Assembly: GCA_002286715.1 (NCBI GenBank)
Contig: NSJX01000001.1
Coordinates: 63,835-127,834, forward strand
Length of the DNA: 64,000 bases
Direction: 5' to 3'
Source of the DNA: Dentipellis sp. KUC8613
Taxonomy: Eukaryota > Basidiomycota > Agaricomycetes > Russulales > Hericiaceae
Positions 1 to 11,100 of the stretch are shown here, one piece after another. The notes under the pieces are model-generated. The model was given only the letters and a program-made list of their open reading frames with translations. It made no database searches and had not been told where the DNA came from. Numbering within the stretch: the stretch's first letter is position 1; the number at the start of each line of letters is the position of its first letter. The position numbers were made by a program, and so were the translations under genes.

Positions 1-1598
1 AGAAATGGGACGGCGCGCGCACGAACTTCGACGACGTCGTTACGCTCTTCCGTGCAGACGAAGCGCGATCAATCGACGACCTCCCGCTCGACCTCAAGAA
101 CCACCTTTCTAAAGCCCCGCAGGTCTACGTCGACCTTCCCTCGTCGCGTCGTGAGCGCGTGGGCCGGCCGTCGGCAAAATCATTATTGAAGTACCTCGTA
201 GGATCCGGCGCGGCGAAGGGCCCTCATGAGAGCATCTTAGAGGGCTTGTCGGCTAATAAGCGCAAGCCCCTTGCGCCGTTGGTTGGCAAGCTGAGAAGCG
301 TGAAGAGTAAGGCCGAGCAGGCGGTGATGAAGTCTGCGGCGGACATCAGTGGGACAGCGCATGCTAAGGTGGGCGTTCTCTTCCTATACTCGATATTCAA
401 TAGACATCGGTAAATGATGCTTGGTGTAGACCATGCGTTATTCCCAGCCCGGTATGTCCGAGTCTGAGGCCGCTGCACATTTCGAATATATCTGCGCCCG
501 TGCTGGCTCACAACGACCGGCATACGTGCCTGTCGTTGCTTCTGGGTAAGCCACCCCTACTATCTCATTCTACAACACCCGAACAATGGCCCCATTACAG
601 CGAGAACGGTCTCATCATCCATTACACCAAGAACGACAACTTGATGCAAGACGGCGAGCTCGTTCTAGTCGACGCTGGCTGCGAATACAAGTATGGTCTC
701 ATCCTGTCTTGCATCCTCATTCACTGACTTTTTTGACAGTGGGTATGCTTCCGACATCAGTAGGTTTCTTGCACTCTCTTCTCCTACAAACTCGCCTATC
801 TGTCTAACACTGCCATAGCCCGCACATTCCCCGCCAACGGGCACTTCACCGAGCCCCAACGCGAGCTCTACTCTGCCCTCCTCGCCGTCCAAAAAGCGTG
901 CATCACACTATGCGCAGCATCGAATGGACACTCGATGAACGACCTTCATTACCGCTCGGTTGAGCTGCTACGCCAGGAGCTGAAGCAGATCGGCTTTGAC
1001 CTGGGATGGCAGAGCGGTGTTCTCGAGCGGGTGTTGTATCCGCATTATTTGTCGCATTCTATCGGTGTTGGTGAGTGGCCTCGATGCACCAAGTTCGTGC
1101 TGATTTGACTGACTTTGCCCGCGCGTCGATAGATTTGCACGAGTCGGGGTCTTTTGACCGGGGTGCTCGGTGAGTCGAGTCGTGGCTCATTCGCGAATAG
1201 CCTACTTATGACTTGCTACTTGTGTAGTCTGGAAGAAGGGATGGTCATCACGATCGAGCCTGGTATGTGAAGCAGTCTTCCTACCCCATGCTTCATTGTC
1301 CTTATGCATTCGCGACAAAGGCGTCTACGTCCCTAAGGATCCAGCTTTCCCCAAGCACTTTCAAGGGCTAGGCATTCGTATTGAGGTAAGAATTCGGCCT
1401 CCCTTTGTATGGTCTGTCTTGACACAAGTTGCAGGATGAGGTTCTTATTGGGAAAGAGCACCCTGTCGTGCTCAGCTCTGCAGCTCCAAAAGAGGTGAGT
1501 ATCTTCGTCTGTGTTCTGACCATCAGACACTCACCATGCTGCAGATCGTGGATGTAGAGGGCGCATGTCAAGGCCTCCTTGGTCTCGAGCCGCTCTGA
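1..1598 (+). CDS. ICP55: Xaa-Pro aminopeptidase (aminopeptidase P), mitochondrial Icp55/XPNPEP3-like, 5' partial
   Basis: This gene is cut by the left window edge; the visible part opens in frame 3 with KWDGARTNFDDVV. M24-family metallopeptidases of this type remove an N-terminal residue from peptides; yeast Icp55 trims imported mitochondrial precursors after MPP. All five metal ligands are visible: two Asp in LVLVDAG and ASDISRTFP, His in YLSHSIGVDLHE, Glu in TIEPGVYVP and Glu in GIRIEDEVL. The coding part is split by several short introns, for example after AHAK near base 375, after VPVVAS near 546 and after GCEYK near 690. The stop TGA is at 1596-1598. The family is clear. The mitochondrial Icp55 assignment rests on overall similarity, because the targeting peptide lies outside the window. 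Confidence 0.9.
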
Positions 1599-2197
1599 TT
1601 CAGAATGTCGATTACCGAGCATAGTATAGCTAACTAATTGCCACTGCTTGCCAACAGACAATTACACCGCGCCCCAGCCTGATCATCACAGAGTAGTAGA
1701 TATGTTACCCTGGGTTGATCGCTGGTCCTGATAGGATTTCGATCCAGCTGAGCTGTCCTGAAGAAGCCTGGCACGCACACAAAAGCCCTTTCACGGCTAT
1801 CTCCTTATGCATACTTGTCCATGCTGTGAGAAGCCGACTGAAATTGATCTGAACATATCTACATGCTGGGGGTTAGGATTCTGACGACTGACCCACGTAC
1901 GAGACTGGGTTTCGAGTTACTCAAACTGACAAGTTCATCGTCAATACTTGGCGCGGTGATGCAGATCGAAGCTCATGCTATTACAGTAACATCTACCACG
2001 AGCTCCAGCTATGCACTCTAACAAAGCATAACAAATTTAAGTAACAAGCATCATACGAATAATCAGTAAGTTCGTGATCATGAGCATAACCACCACTAGC
2101 ACTGTTCTCTTCATTCACTTCAAGAAAAAAGGCAGACGGCAGACCAACGTGTATACGGTCCCCTTCACTTCCGCCTGCAACATTCAACCACACACGC
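1599..2197. other. convergent intergenic region
   Basis: This 599-bp stretch lies between the ends of the aminopeptidase and permease genes. I see no coding sequence or structured RNA; it should hold the two 3' UTRs. Confidence 0.6.
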
Positions 2198-4696
2198 CTA
2201 GTCGCGGTGGATATGCGCCTCCTGCTCCTGCATCTCCTCCTCGCGGATCTCCTCGCACACATCGACGCCCTCGGCGGTATGCAGCGCCTGCACGATCTGC
2301 TCCTGGCGGAGCCACTGGTTCGCGGGGAGGTACCACCAGGAGATGACCGCGAAGATCGTGACCGCGCCGAAGATGACGCAGGCGAAGTTGAACGAGTCTG
2401 CGTCGACGGGGAAGTAGAACGGCGAGATCATGACCTGACATTGCCCACATTTCCATCAGTTCCAAGCTCTCCATTCGCCACGCAAAGGTAAAAGGGCAAC
2501 GCACCGCAAATATGAGCCCATTAAACAGGAACGTCATGACATAGAACGGGCGCCTGAACCTGCCGAGGTAGAAGTGCGACGCCTTGAACGTGTCGGGCGT
2601 CATCGTGAAGCGCAACAGCCCAATGAGGCCGTAGGCGGCGATGGTGGGGATACCACCCGCGGACACGAGCGATGTGAACGCGACCTGGGACGGGAGGATA
2701 GTGCACAGGAGCGCGGCGGCGAAGACGAACATGACTGTGACGGCGTTGCGCGGCTGGCCCTGGCTGTCGACGCGGCTGATCCAGTTCGAGAGCGGCAGGA
2801 CGCCGTCGCGCGCGACGGCGAAGATCAGGCGCGAGGCTGCGACGATGGCGATACTCGTGTTCTGTGGCACCGAGCTCAGTTTATGTGGTGAAAAGGGAGA
2901 AGGGGGGCGGGGTACTGACCAGCATGAGACCGATGACTGCGATGATGGTCATGAAGATGCTCGGGCCTTTGCCGAGCGCGAGGGCGTAGAGCTGCACGAA
3001 GGGCTGGGGGGCATCGAGGGCGAAGAGCGTGTCGAGGTCGGGCGTGCAGAAGAGGAACAGGATGGTCGTGATAAATCCGAGGATACCAGTGGCGATGGCG
3101 CTGCTGAGTATACCGCGGCCTGCGACGACGCTGTTCGCGCAATGTAAGCAAGACTACTCGCGGCTGTATGAAGTAGAGTGAGGTCACGAACCTGGCATTT
3201 TTGGTTTCTTCGGCGATATGGCCAGATGCATCGAAGCCAGTCAAAGTACCAGCGGTGAAAAGGCTGGTTTCGGAGGTCAACGGGGGCTTTCACTGGAGAA
3301 GAAATTGGTACTTACAATGAGAGCAACCAGTTCCATCCCGCGGGCGCACCAGTGCCGTTATCTAACAGCAGTCAGACGGATGGTCCACAACAACTATGCA
3401 ATGAAGCAGCTCACAGGTCATCGTGAAGACCTCCTTTGCGGTCCTGAACCCGTACGAGTTGTGCACAGCGATGGGGAGCCAGATGAGGCAGAGGAAGAAA
3501 TCAAGCATGATTATTCCCAGTGCAAATCTGAAGACGCCGGAGTAGAACTTCGGGGGCAGGTAGTTGATCGCAATGGACAGCACGAGCAGGCCTTCGGAGA
3601 TGGCCCAGATCAGCGCACGCCATTTCACATTCTGGTTTCCAACGCCACCGGGGAAGTCGATCTCCCAAACCGCAAGCTGCGAGACGATGTAGTTCGCAGT
3701 AGACTGTGAGATATTGGAGATGAGCCACATGGAATTTTTCTTTGTGGTTGATGGGAACCGACCTGACAGTTCCCGGCCGCGAAGGTCATCCACGCGGTGG
3801 TCGACCACCAAGCGACGAGGAAGCCGAAAAACCTGGCGTACTTGGGGCCCGCGCTCTCAGCGGCCCAAATGTAGATGGATCCACTCAAGGGAAGAGCGGA
3901 GCAAATCTCGGCCAACACGGCGGCCGTGACGAACATGAACACCATCGTGATGATGTAGGACGACCTATAGGGAGTTAGCATCCATCAGCGATAAGAAAGT
4001 AAATCGAATTACCATACGGCGGCCGGACCACCAGCCTGTAGACCCAGGAACAGAGCGCCTCTGTGAAGGTAGATGAGCATATGATGTTTTGGGTAGAGAG
4101 AGATAAGAACTGACCTGACACCGCCGATGAAGTTCAAGGCGCAGAAACTTGCCGCAAAGCTCTCGAGGAGGTGCCAGTTCCGGTGCAATTGCTGTAGACG
4201 ACAGAAGAGAAAAATTAGCAAACAGAACTCCAGCTCGGGTCGTGTTAGTATCAAACCTGCTTGTAGCCGAGATGTTCCTTTACACATGGAAAGAAAATGT
4301 CAGTACTTCCGATACAGCTCCCGTAGGAGGGTGATGAGTGGGTGTGACACTGGGGGCTTCCCTACGCAGGTCTGAGCGCTGATCAGGTTCAAGCGGTATA
4401 ATCTCAATCCCTGCCATCCCTGAGACGCATCCCCCCATGAGACGAGGTTGAAAGCCCGTGCTCACGAAAAGAAACGTCGCAGACATGGACAAGGATACCC
4501 GCAGCCTTTCCAGTACACCACTAGAAACCGACGTTACCGATTGAACGATATGAACGTTGGCAGCATTCTCATATCCTGCTTAGTTGTTCCCCGACAGCTG
4601 CCGGCACCTCTGAGTGTAGATTACCAGCTGGACTTCGTCCTGGTCCAAGGACGAGGCGACTTCGGTGTCTCCTTTTTTGATGGAGGGGGCAGACAT
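2198..4696 (-). CDS. APC-superfamily plasma-membrane permease, probable TPP-riboswitch-controlled thiamine transporter (Thi9/GABA-permease type)
   Basis: This is a multi-spanning permease of the fungal amino acid/GABA/choline branch of the APC superfamily. The start ATG is at 4694-4696 and exon 1 (4625-4696) encodes 24 residues ending DEVQL. A 21-nt micro-exon (4257-4277, EHLGYKQ) supplies the LGYKQ motif typical of this family. Later exons carry hydrophobic spans such as SYIITMVFMFVTAAVLAEI, a family signature GFDASGHIAEETKNA, and the tail EEIREEEMQEQEAHIHRD ending at 2198. The first intron is 347 nt against the usual 50-60 and holds a TPP-aptamer-like sequence (4352-4436). Known: S. pombe Thi9 is an APC-family thiamine transporter resembling GABA permeases, and fungal TPP riboswitches occur only in thiamine genes. 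I infer thiamine uptake from that combination. Without the riboswitch I would have called it only a GABA/choline-type permease. Confidence 0.85.
4318..4329 (-). other. short hairpin with UACG tetraloop downstream of the aptamer
   Basis: On the minus strand CTCC-TACG-GGAG forms a 4-bp stem capped by a UNCG-class loop closed by C-G. It lies between the riboswitch aptamer and the branch site, so it could help fold or space the 3' part of the intron. It is seen in sequence only; any role is inferred. Confidence 0.4.
4352..4436 (-). promoter_or_regulatory. TPP (thi-box) riboswitch aptamer, intronic
   Basis: Read on the minus strand, the conserved TPP core elements appear in order. There is an opening G6 run (4431-4436), the TGAGA pyrimidine-sensing box (4402-4406), ATACC, then TTGAACCTGATC (GAACCTGATC at 4381-4390), then GCGTAGGGAAGC (4356-4367), closed by C5 (4352-4356) able to pair with the opening G run. 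This matches the classical consensus CTGAGA / ACCTGATC / GCGNAGGGA, with T for the first C of the CTGAGA box and an atypical P5 loop. The length of about 85 nt is right. In fungi such aptamers lie in introns and control splice-site choice when TPP binds, and this one sits between donor and branch point. The exact P2 and P5 pairings were not settled by hand. Confidence 0.88.
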
Positions 4697-5423
4697 GGCG
4701 ACGACGGGGGATGAGGACGAGGAGGAAGAGAGTCAAGTCTCAAAGTCGAAAAAAAGTTGACGCTTTTAAGGAGAGCATACGGCCAGGCACCGAGGCCGGA
4801 CGAGTCAGCGGCCCGCCCTGATCACGCCCGGCGGTTTCTCCTCCTCCAGGCTCCCACCTCTCCGTCTACCTCCTCGTCTTGTTTACTTTTTTCAGGCCCA
4901 GGTGTTCTCTCAGACTCTGCATCTTCACGATGCTTTGGGTACTCAATTGCAAACTAGGAACATGCCAGAAGCGCAGGTTCTTCTTTCTGTTTTTGGTACC
5001 TCATGACGCTACCATTTGCGTTTCTTATCTGATCTTCGCCCTGAACTGCATCTCCGCTGTATTTACTCCTGCGCACATCGCGCTTTCGCCGGCGGCAGGA
5101 CACGTTTCTTCAGGTCGCTACAGGCTCTTCGAAACAGCCCTCTGTGCTTTACGTAGACTGCGGGCTCCTGGAACGGCAGCAGACTCCGCGACATACTACG
5201 GCGATTGCTTCGACTAATTTCAGACAAAAGCAAGGGCAATTTGTCCTTCTGAGCCTTTTTGTGCACTGTGGCCCAGGCGACGTGCTTAACCTTCCGTCGC
5301 GAAACCACCAGTGTTATAAAGAGGCAGCTTTCCACCCCCTGATTCATCAGCAAACCCTGCTTCCAAAAGCTCCCTCTCCTGCCTGACTGAACACCCTCGT
5401 TCTCGTCGATATTTATCTTCAGT
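4697..5423. other. divergent promoter region
   Basis: This 727-bp stretch lies between the divergent starts of the permease (-) and the MGQRHQ-type gene (+). It holds pyrimidine-rich tracts on the plus strand but no convincing gene. Confidence 0.5.
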
Positions 5424-7494
5424 ATGGGTCAACGCCACCAGGTATACCTCATTGCTCGAATCCGTGGCAAGGGCGCCGATCCTTCCTCTCGTGGACGCTA
5501 TCGCTGTGTCTTCGGGTGGCACCATCAGTGGTGCTATGCTCGCCTCCCTCTGCTGGGGACACATCGCTTCTTTACCCTCCTGAAGAACCCTGATAACGCA
5601 GAGATCGTCCGCTGGGAGCTCGATCGCATTCAAGGCCTGTGGGCGGATGACGAGGAACTTACAGCCATACTTCCGTGCCCTTATACGTCGTTCCTTCTGG
5701 GGACCTCTTGGAATGTGGATCTTGAAGGGAACGTCATTGACGACGCGTATACGTCGGGCACGGAATTCGAAAATGACATGATGGACCCCAACGGAGGGAG
5801 CTCAGATGGAGGTTAGTCTCTCCTTCCACCCTTGACATTCATAGTACTGATCGCTGTTCTACAGACAACAATGACGGAATTACCGTTCTCGACATCACAG
5901 ATCTCTCCGCTCCTGCGTATTGCTTCGTTTCCATCCACGGCTTAGAGGCCAAAGACTATCACGGTAGAGACTTTGAGCCTATGACAGCTGAGGATTATTG
6001 CCGCGCCTACATGCCCGCCCCCGATGCTACAGAGCCTGACTATGAAAAATGGCAGCAAGCCGATGCAGAAGTCGAGCAGGTTATTGCGCTCTTCGACGAC
6101 ATCCCCTTGGTCAAGCTGTCTTCCCTTGCCGAGGCGTGGCCCGAAGAATATTTAGTTGAAGAATCAGGTGAGTTCAGATGACTATCACGTCGATGGTTTC
6201 CTGATGTGTATCTTTAGACGAAGATCAAGCCGAAGACGAGGACAGCGAAGACGAAGCCGACGACGAAGACAAGGCTGAAAATGATGGCAAAAACGAAGTC
6301 GAGGACAAAGCCAAAGAAGATGGTGAAGACGAAGAGTCATCAGCTGAGGAAGCCAAAACGGCACCAAAGGCCCGCGATGATGTCTTGGTCACCGCTGCCA
6401 TTGCCGCTCTGATCCAAGGTGGAGACTCCAGCAAGATCGACGGCGTTTTACTCCAGCGCGACCGCCGTAATGCCTTCCGAACCCAGCTCCTCAGATTCTG
6501 TCCTTTTCCAGATGAATTGGCACCCTTCTTGGCCAAGGTTCTCCGAGAGGACGAGGATCACAAATATGTCAATCTGGCTGGCTCCTCTTTGGACACAAAC
6601 CATATTTGCCAGATCCTGCCAGAGATCCTCGAGGTGGAAGTCCTTAACCTGTCAAACAATCCTTACATCAATATTGGGACACTTTCACAGATCCTGCCAC
6701 AGCTCCCGAACCTCCGCCGTCTTATCATTCTCGACTGCAGCGGGATACCTCGCCGCGATCTCAAAATCCTTGTTGCCGCGAAGCCTGAGCTGTTCGATCC
6801 CGTGGATGCCGTCATCCACGAGCTCTTCCTGTCTCGCGCCTCCGCGTGGCCCTACAACCCGCGCTTCGCCGTCCGGTGGGTGACCAGTAGAAACTACTAC
6901 TACGGCGAGGCAAGCCGACTGTTCACGACGCCTACGTTCAACCTCGCACGCATCGTCCAGACGCTGATTGACCTCCTGCGACCGCTCACAAACGATGACA
7001 TCGCGTTCAATTTCTTCGGCCAAAACGCGATGTCCATCGAGAGCGCGCTCACCGGTGGCCTGCGCCGCCCCGGGCAGCCGTGGTCTGCGCGCACCGTCAC
7101 GTACGTGGCCCGCCCGGTGGCACAGCGCGATCTCTTGGACAGCTACTGGGAGTTCTCGATCGAGAACATGATGGTGCGCGGGTGGGCATTTCTTCACAAG
7201 CGCCGTGTGCCCAAAGTTACCGACACACAAGCCGAGCCTCCTGCAGAAGGTGCAAAGAGCCCTGCGGGTGAAGGAAAATATACTTGGGAAAGCAAGATGT
7301 ATGATTTCAAGGGCTTCTTGGACGAAGTCCGTGGAGTTGGGGACAGCCGTAGTGCTCCTTCTGATGAGGCAGTGGAAGAGCTGCAGTCTGTTCTGGACCA
7401 GCTGGTCAATGTTGATGTCAGGACCCCAGGGATTACAGTTCGCGGGTACCCTTATCTTGGTTCTGTTGAACAGCCTCAGGCCAAACCAGCCTAA
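5424..7494 (+). CDS. uncharacterised MGQRHQ-type basidiomycete protein with LRR-like segment
   Basis: Three exons (5424-5811, 5865-6167, 6218-7494) give 655 residues with clean phase-1 junctions. The N-terminus MGQRHQVYLIARIRGK is a signature I associate with a family of unnamed basidiomycete proteins. A highly acidic Glu/Asp/Lys-rich linker follows at about residues 230-275, encoded at the start of exon 3. A leucine-rich stretch at about 340-400 includes YVNLAGSSLDTNHI, VEVLNLSNN and LPNLRRLIILDC and resembles two or three leucine-rich repeats. The C-terminal part has no motif I recognise. There is no signal peptide or membrane span. The gene model is firm; the function is unknown and I do not propose one. 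Confidence 0.85.
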
Positions 7495-8123
7495 GTCCCT
7501 CAGCAGTGACTGCATTGTTTGGCTTGTGTTGTCTGGCACTTGAGACATAAAACTTGATGTTTCAAATATGACTGAAATGTAGTATCAGTTCTTTTCTTGA
7601 TAATCCAATGTATACTGTGGTGCTATCAGTGTTGGTTTTCTTCAAGGTTTCTGTACAATACCCACATTTTGATGGCTTTCTTCAGAATATCTAACAAAAC
7701 TCTCATAAACTTTTGACAGAATTCTCCAAAATTCCCTGTTGTTGACCTTGTTTGTACTTGTTTACACATGTATACACATAAATGCACCTGTTTGTGTTTA
7801 ACAAATAGAGACAAATAATGCTGGTAATCAGCACCCATGTCCTCACCTTCCTTCTCTCCCTCATGCCCTCACAGTTGTGCTTGGTTAACATAAGATAGCT
7901 GCAGGTTTGCTGTCTGTGACAACCTTCCACATAATTCTGCAGTTGCAAGCTATCTGGATTGCTCAAAAATCCCACAAACCATTGGCTTGATTCAGCCTGC
8001 AGCTCAGGCAGAGTAGATCATCTGGTGCATCTCCTTCCTTGTCTCATCTATCCATGCACCCTCATTTCCTCTCTTGCACATCAATTACAATCATCACCAG
8101 CCAACATACACTGGGCAAACCTC
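7495..8123. other. intergenic, AT-richer block
   Basis: This 629-bp stretch is clearly richer in A+T than its surroundings, mainly at 7540-7970. It holds the 3' UTR of the upstream gene and the presumed promoter of the next. No gene is supported. Confidence 0.5.
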
Positions 8124-11100
8124 ATGAATCCAATACAAGTCATGTCACCAAGTGAACCACTTCCTCGGGCACCATCCACCACCATCCTGCCACTACAAGC
8201 CGGATCGCCGTCAAACAGTCCGCAAACCAAAAGTACGTTCTCTCTGCTCCTGACCACCCACACGAACGTCCTCACATCCCACAGACCCCACAAGCACAAC
8301 GCCCGCCGCGCCCCGCCGCCCCGACGTGGCCTTTCCCTCCGACGCGCCCTCCCCGATCGCGGCTCTACCCAGCTCCTCCACCGACCGCCCGCGCCCGCGC
8401 ACGCCCTCCAACGAACCCGAACTGCCGACGTGGACGCCCCTTGCGCCAGCCGCGCGGCACGCATCAGAGGACTCCGACGAGGACGCGCTCCCCCGTGCCC
8501 GCGGTCGCGCACGGCGGAAAAGCGACGCGGCAGCGGCCGCACTCAGACACAAGATGCAGCGCGTCGCGTCGGCGTCGCTGACGCATGTGAACTCTTCGAC
8601 TCCCGATAGACACGACGAGGGCAAGGGAAAGGAGAAGGAGAGGGATGGGGATGGGGAGATGGGCGGCAAGAAGGGCGACAAGCGCAACGACTCGGACTCG
8701 GACGCGTCGATGTCGGGGCAGGAGGACGAGCTGGACCTGCTGGGCGCAGACGACGGACAGCCCTCGTCCGACCCGTTCAAGACGCCATCGCGGCCTGCGA
8801 ACCGGGTCACCTACGCGTCGCGCAAGTCGTCGTCGCGAGACGACCTCCGCGCGCCCGCGGCTGCCCCACCGACGTCCACCATCACCGACTCGCTTGTATC
8901 TCTAATCAACAGCAAGGCGTCGAACACGCCGGCAGTCAAGCCCCGCCCTGCGACCAACGGCAGCTTTAGCAGTGGGCCTCCTCATCGCATACCGATACCT
9001 GGGGAAAGGTCCAAGTATCTACCTCCCGTGCGTCGCGGTGGTGCATCTAGGTTCTATCACAAAATAGCAGCAGCAGCATTCCCCTCCGCCTCTGCTCGAG
9101 CTGTACACGCCCCCACCTCTGCCCCAGCTGTGCCCGCCCCACCCCCTGCCCCAGCCGCACCCGCACCCGCTCCCGCCCCCAAAAAGCGCCAACTAGCCAA
9201 AGCCAGCACCAAGCCGAAATACGTATTCGACGGCGTCGTCGTGCCCACCCTCGCATCGCTCTATGCCCGCAAACGGCCCCGCACTACCACCACCACTTCC
9301 TCCTCCTCCTCCTTACCCACCACCACCCGAACCCGCAAGCGCCCCCGCTCACCCAGCACCTCCTCATCCTCCTCCCCGTCCGCATCCTCGTCCCCACCTC
9401 CACCACCCAAACGCCGCGCGCCGTCGGCGGACCCCGCGAACGAGGCGGCGTCGGACCTCGCGCGCAAGCTCGCGGCGGTGTTCGAGCAGAACCGGCATGT
9501 GGTGTCGCCGGCGTCGAGTCCGCGCGCTGTGCGCGTGCTGAGCGGCCGTCCGCCGAAGAGGCCGCGGCAGGAGGAGCCTGTGCGTGTTGGGCGTCCGCGG
9601 GAGAAGCAGGCGCGGACGCACACGCAGACGAAGTTGAGCTTTGAGAAGGTTGGCACGGTGGGGAGAAGAGAGAAGGCGGGAGAGGCGGGGAGCTTGAAGA
9701 AGAAGGTGGAGGCTATCGTTATTTCGAGCGATGACGAGACGGGGGAGGAAGGTGGTAAAGGTGATAACGATGAGGAAGAGGATGGAAGTGAGGAGGAGGT
9801 AGAAGGTAAAGAACAAGATGGTGAGGGTGGTGAAAGAGAGGACATGGAGGAAGTGGAGGAAGTGGAAGTACAGGTGGGTCCCCCAAGGCGGAAGGCAGGG
9901 TCAAGCTCAAAGCACATCAAGCGTGCCGCATCTCCTGAGGCCGAGGACGATTCCATTATTGAAGTCTCGCCGGAGCCGGAGCCGCCTACTACGGATGGCC
10001 ACTCACGACACACCCCGGGCTCACAGCGAGCAACCACCGACGACGATGACGACCGCCCGCTCGTCGAAATCTACGACGTCGAGGACGACGTCGCCGAGGA
10101 CGTACACATGGCCGAAGAGGACACACTCACAGTCGAAGAACCCCTCCTCGCCCCCGTCCCCTCCGAAGCGGCCTCACCAGCAGCCCCCCACCCCAAAGAG
10201 CCGGTTCACACCGCCAAGCAGCCTCACTCAACCACCCACAAAACCGGACCCCCACAGTCCTCCTCGCTCCTCGCCGCCCTCGCGTCCACATTCTCCCAAA
10301 ACAAACCCGCGACGCCCAAATCGTACCCGGCCACCCACGCGCGCCCCAAACCCATCGTGCTCATCACAACCCCCGCGACGCACCGCGCGCCCCGCACACA
10401 GCCCTCAGGCTCCAAACCCTCCGGCTCCTCCAGCGCACCCGGACCCTCAAACACCCACTCCACAACCACAACCACAACCACAACCACCCACAAAACTACC
10501 CTCACAACCGCGCCCGCGCCCGCGCCCGCACCCAAGCGCACACGCGAAGTGCCCATCTCGCGCCGGCAGCTCGACGCGCTGCTCGGCGCGTCGCACACCG
10601 GGCTCGAGCTGCGCCTCCCGCAGGGCACGCTCACGAACTGGACGACGGGCGAGGCGGAGCGCGTGTCGTGGTGGGCGGGCGAGGAGGTCGAGGAGCGCGT
10701 GCGCGCGGATCTGCGCGTGCTGCTGCGTGCGCCCGTGCCTGCGCTGAAGAACGGTGCTCCCAAAGGCGCGGCAGGGGCGGAAGTGGATGTGGATGTTCGT
10801 GTGGATGGAGATGGAGTGGAGCAGGAGCAGGAGCGGGGAAAAGATTTAGAGAAAGAGAAGGAAAGAGAGAGGGGGCGGGCAAGGGAGGTGACGGTCGCGG
10901 AGGAGCCGAGCATGGTGCTGATGTGGGCCGAGCACCTGCAGGCGCTGTTCGGGCCCGGCGCGCTCGACCGGGGCACGGGGAAGAAGCCGCGGCGCGTAAG
11001 TCTCCCCCTCCTCCTGGCCATGCTATTTGATACTGATACGGACATGGTGCTATTTGCAGCCGCGTGCGCGTGTTACGCGCGCGCCGCTGCGCACGGTTCT

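Larger units (their letters stand above)
4278..4624 (-). other. riboswitch-bearing first intron of the permease
   Basis: On the minus strand the donor is GTAATC directly after the DEVQL codons and the acceptor is GTGTAAAG just before the micro-exon encoding EHLGYKQ. A strong branch site TACTGAC lies at 4299-4305, about 20 nt before the acceptor. If the intron is kept, the frame adds 14 codons after exon 1 and stops, giving a 38-residue peptide. A further donor-like GTGAGC occurs just upstream of the aptamer. Exon frames on both sides join cleanly (QL|EHLGYKQ), which supports these borders. Confidence 0.7.

Noticed and set aside
2198..4696. Calling the permease a plain GABA or choline transporter
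   Set aside because: Sequence alone would allow it, but the intronic TPP aptamer makes thiamine transport the better explanation.
9261..10037. 258-codon Ser-rich minus-strand frame
   Set aside because: It is a shadow of the Glu/Lys-rich exon of the disordered protein at 8124-11739.
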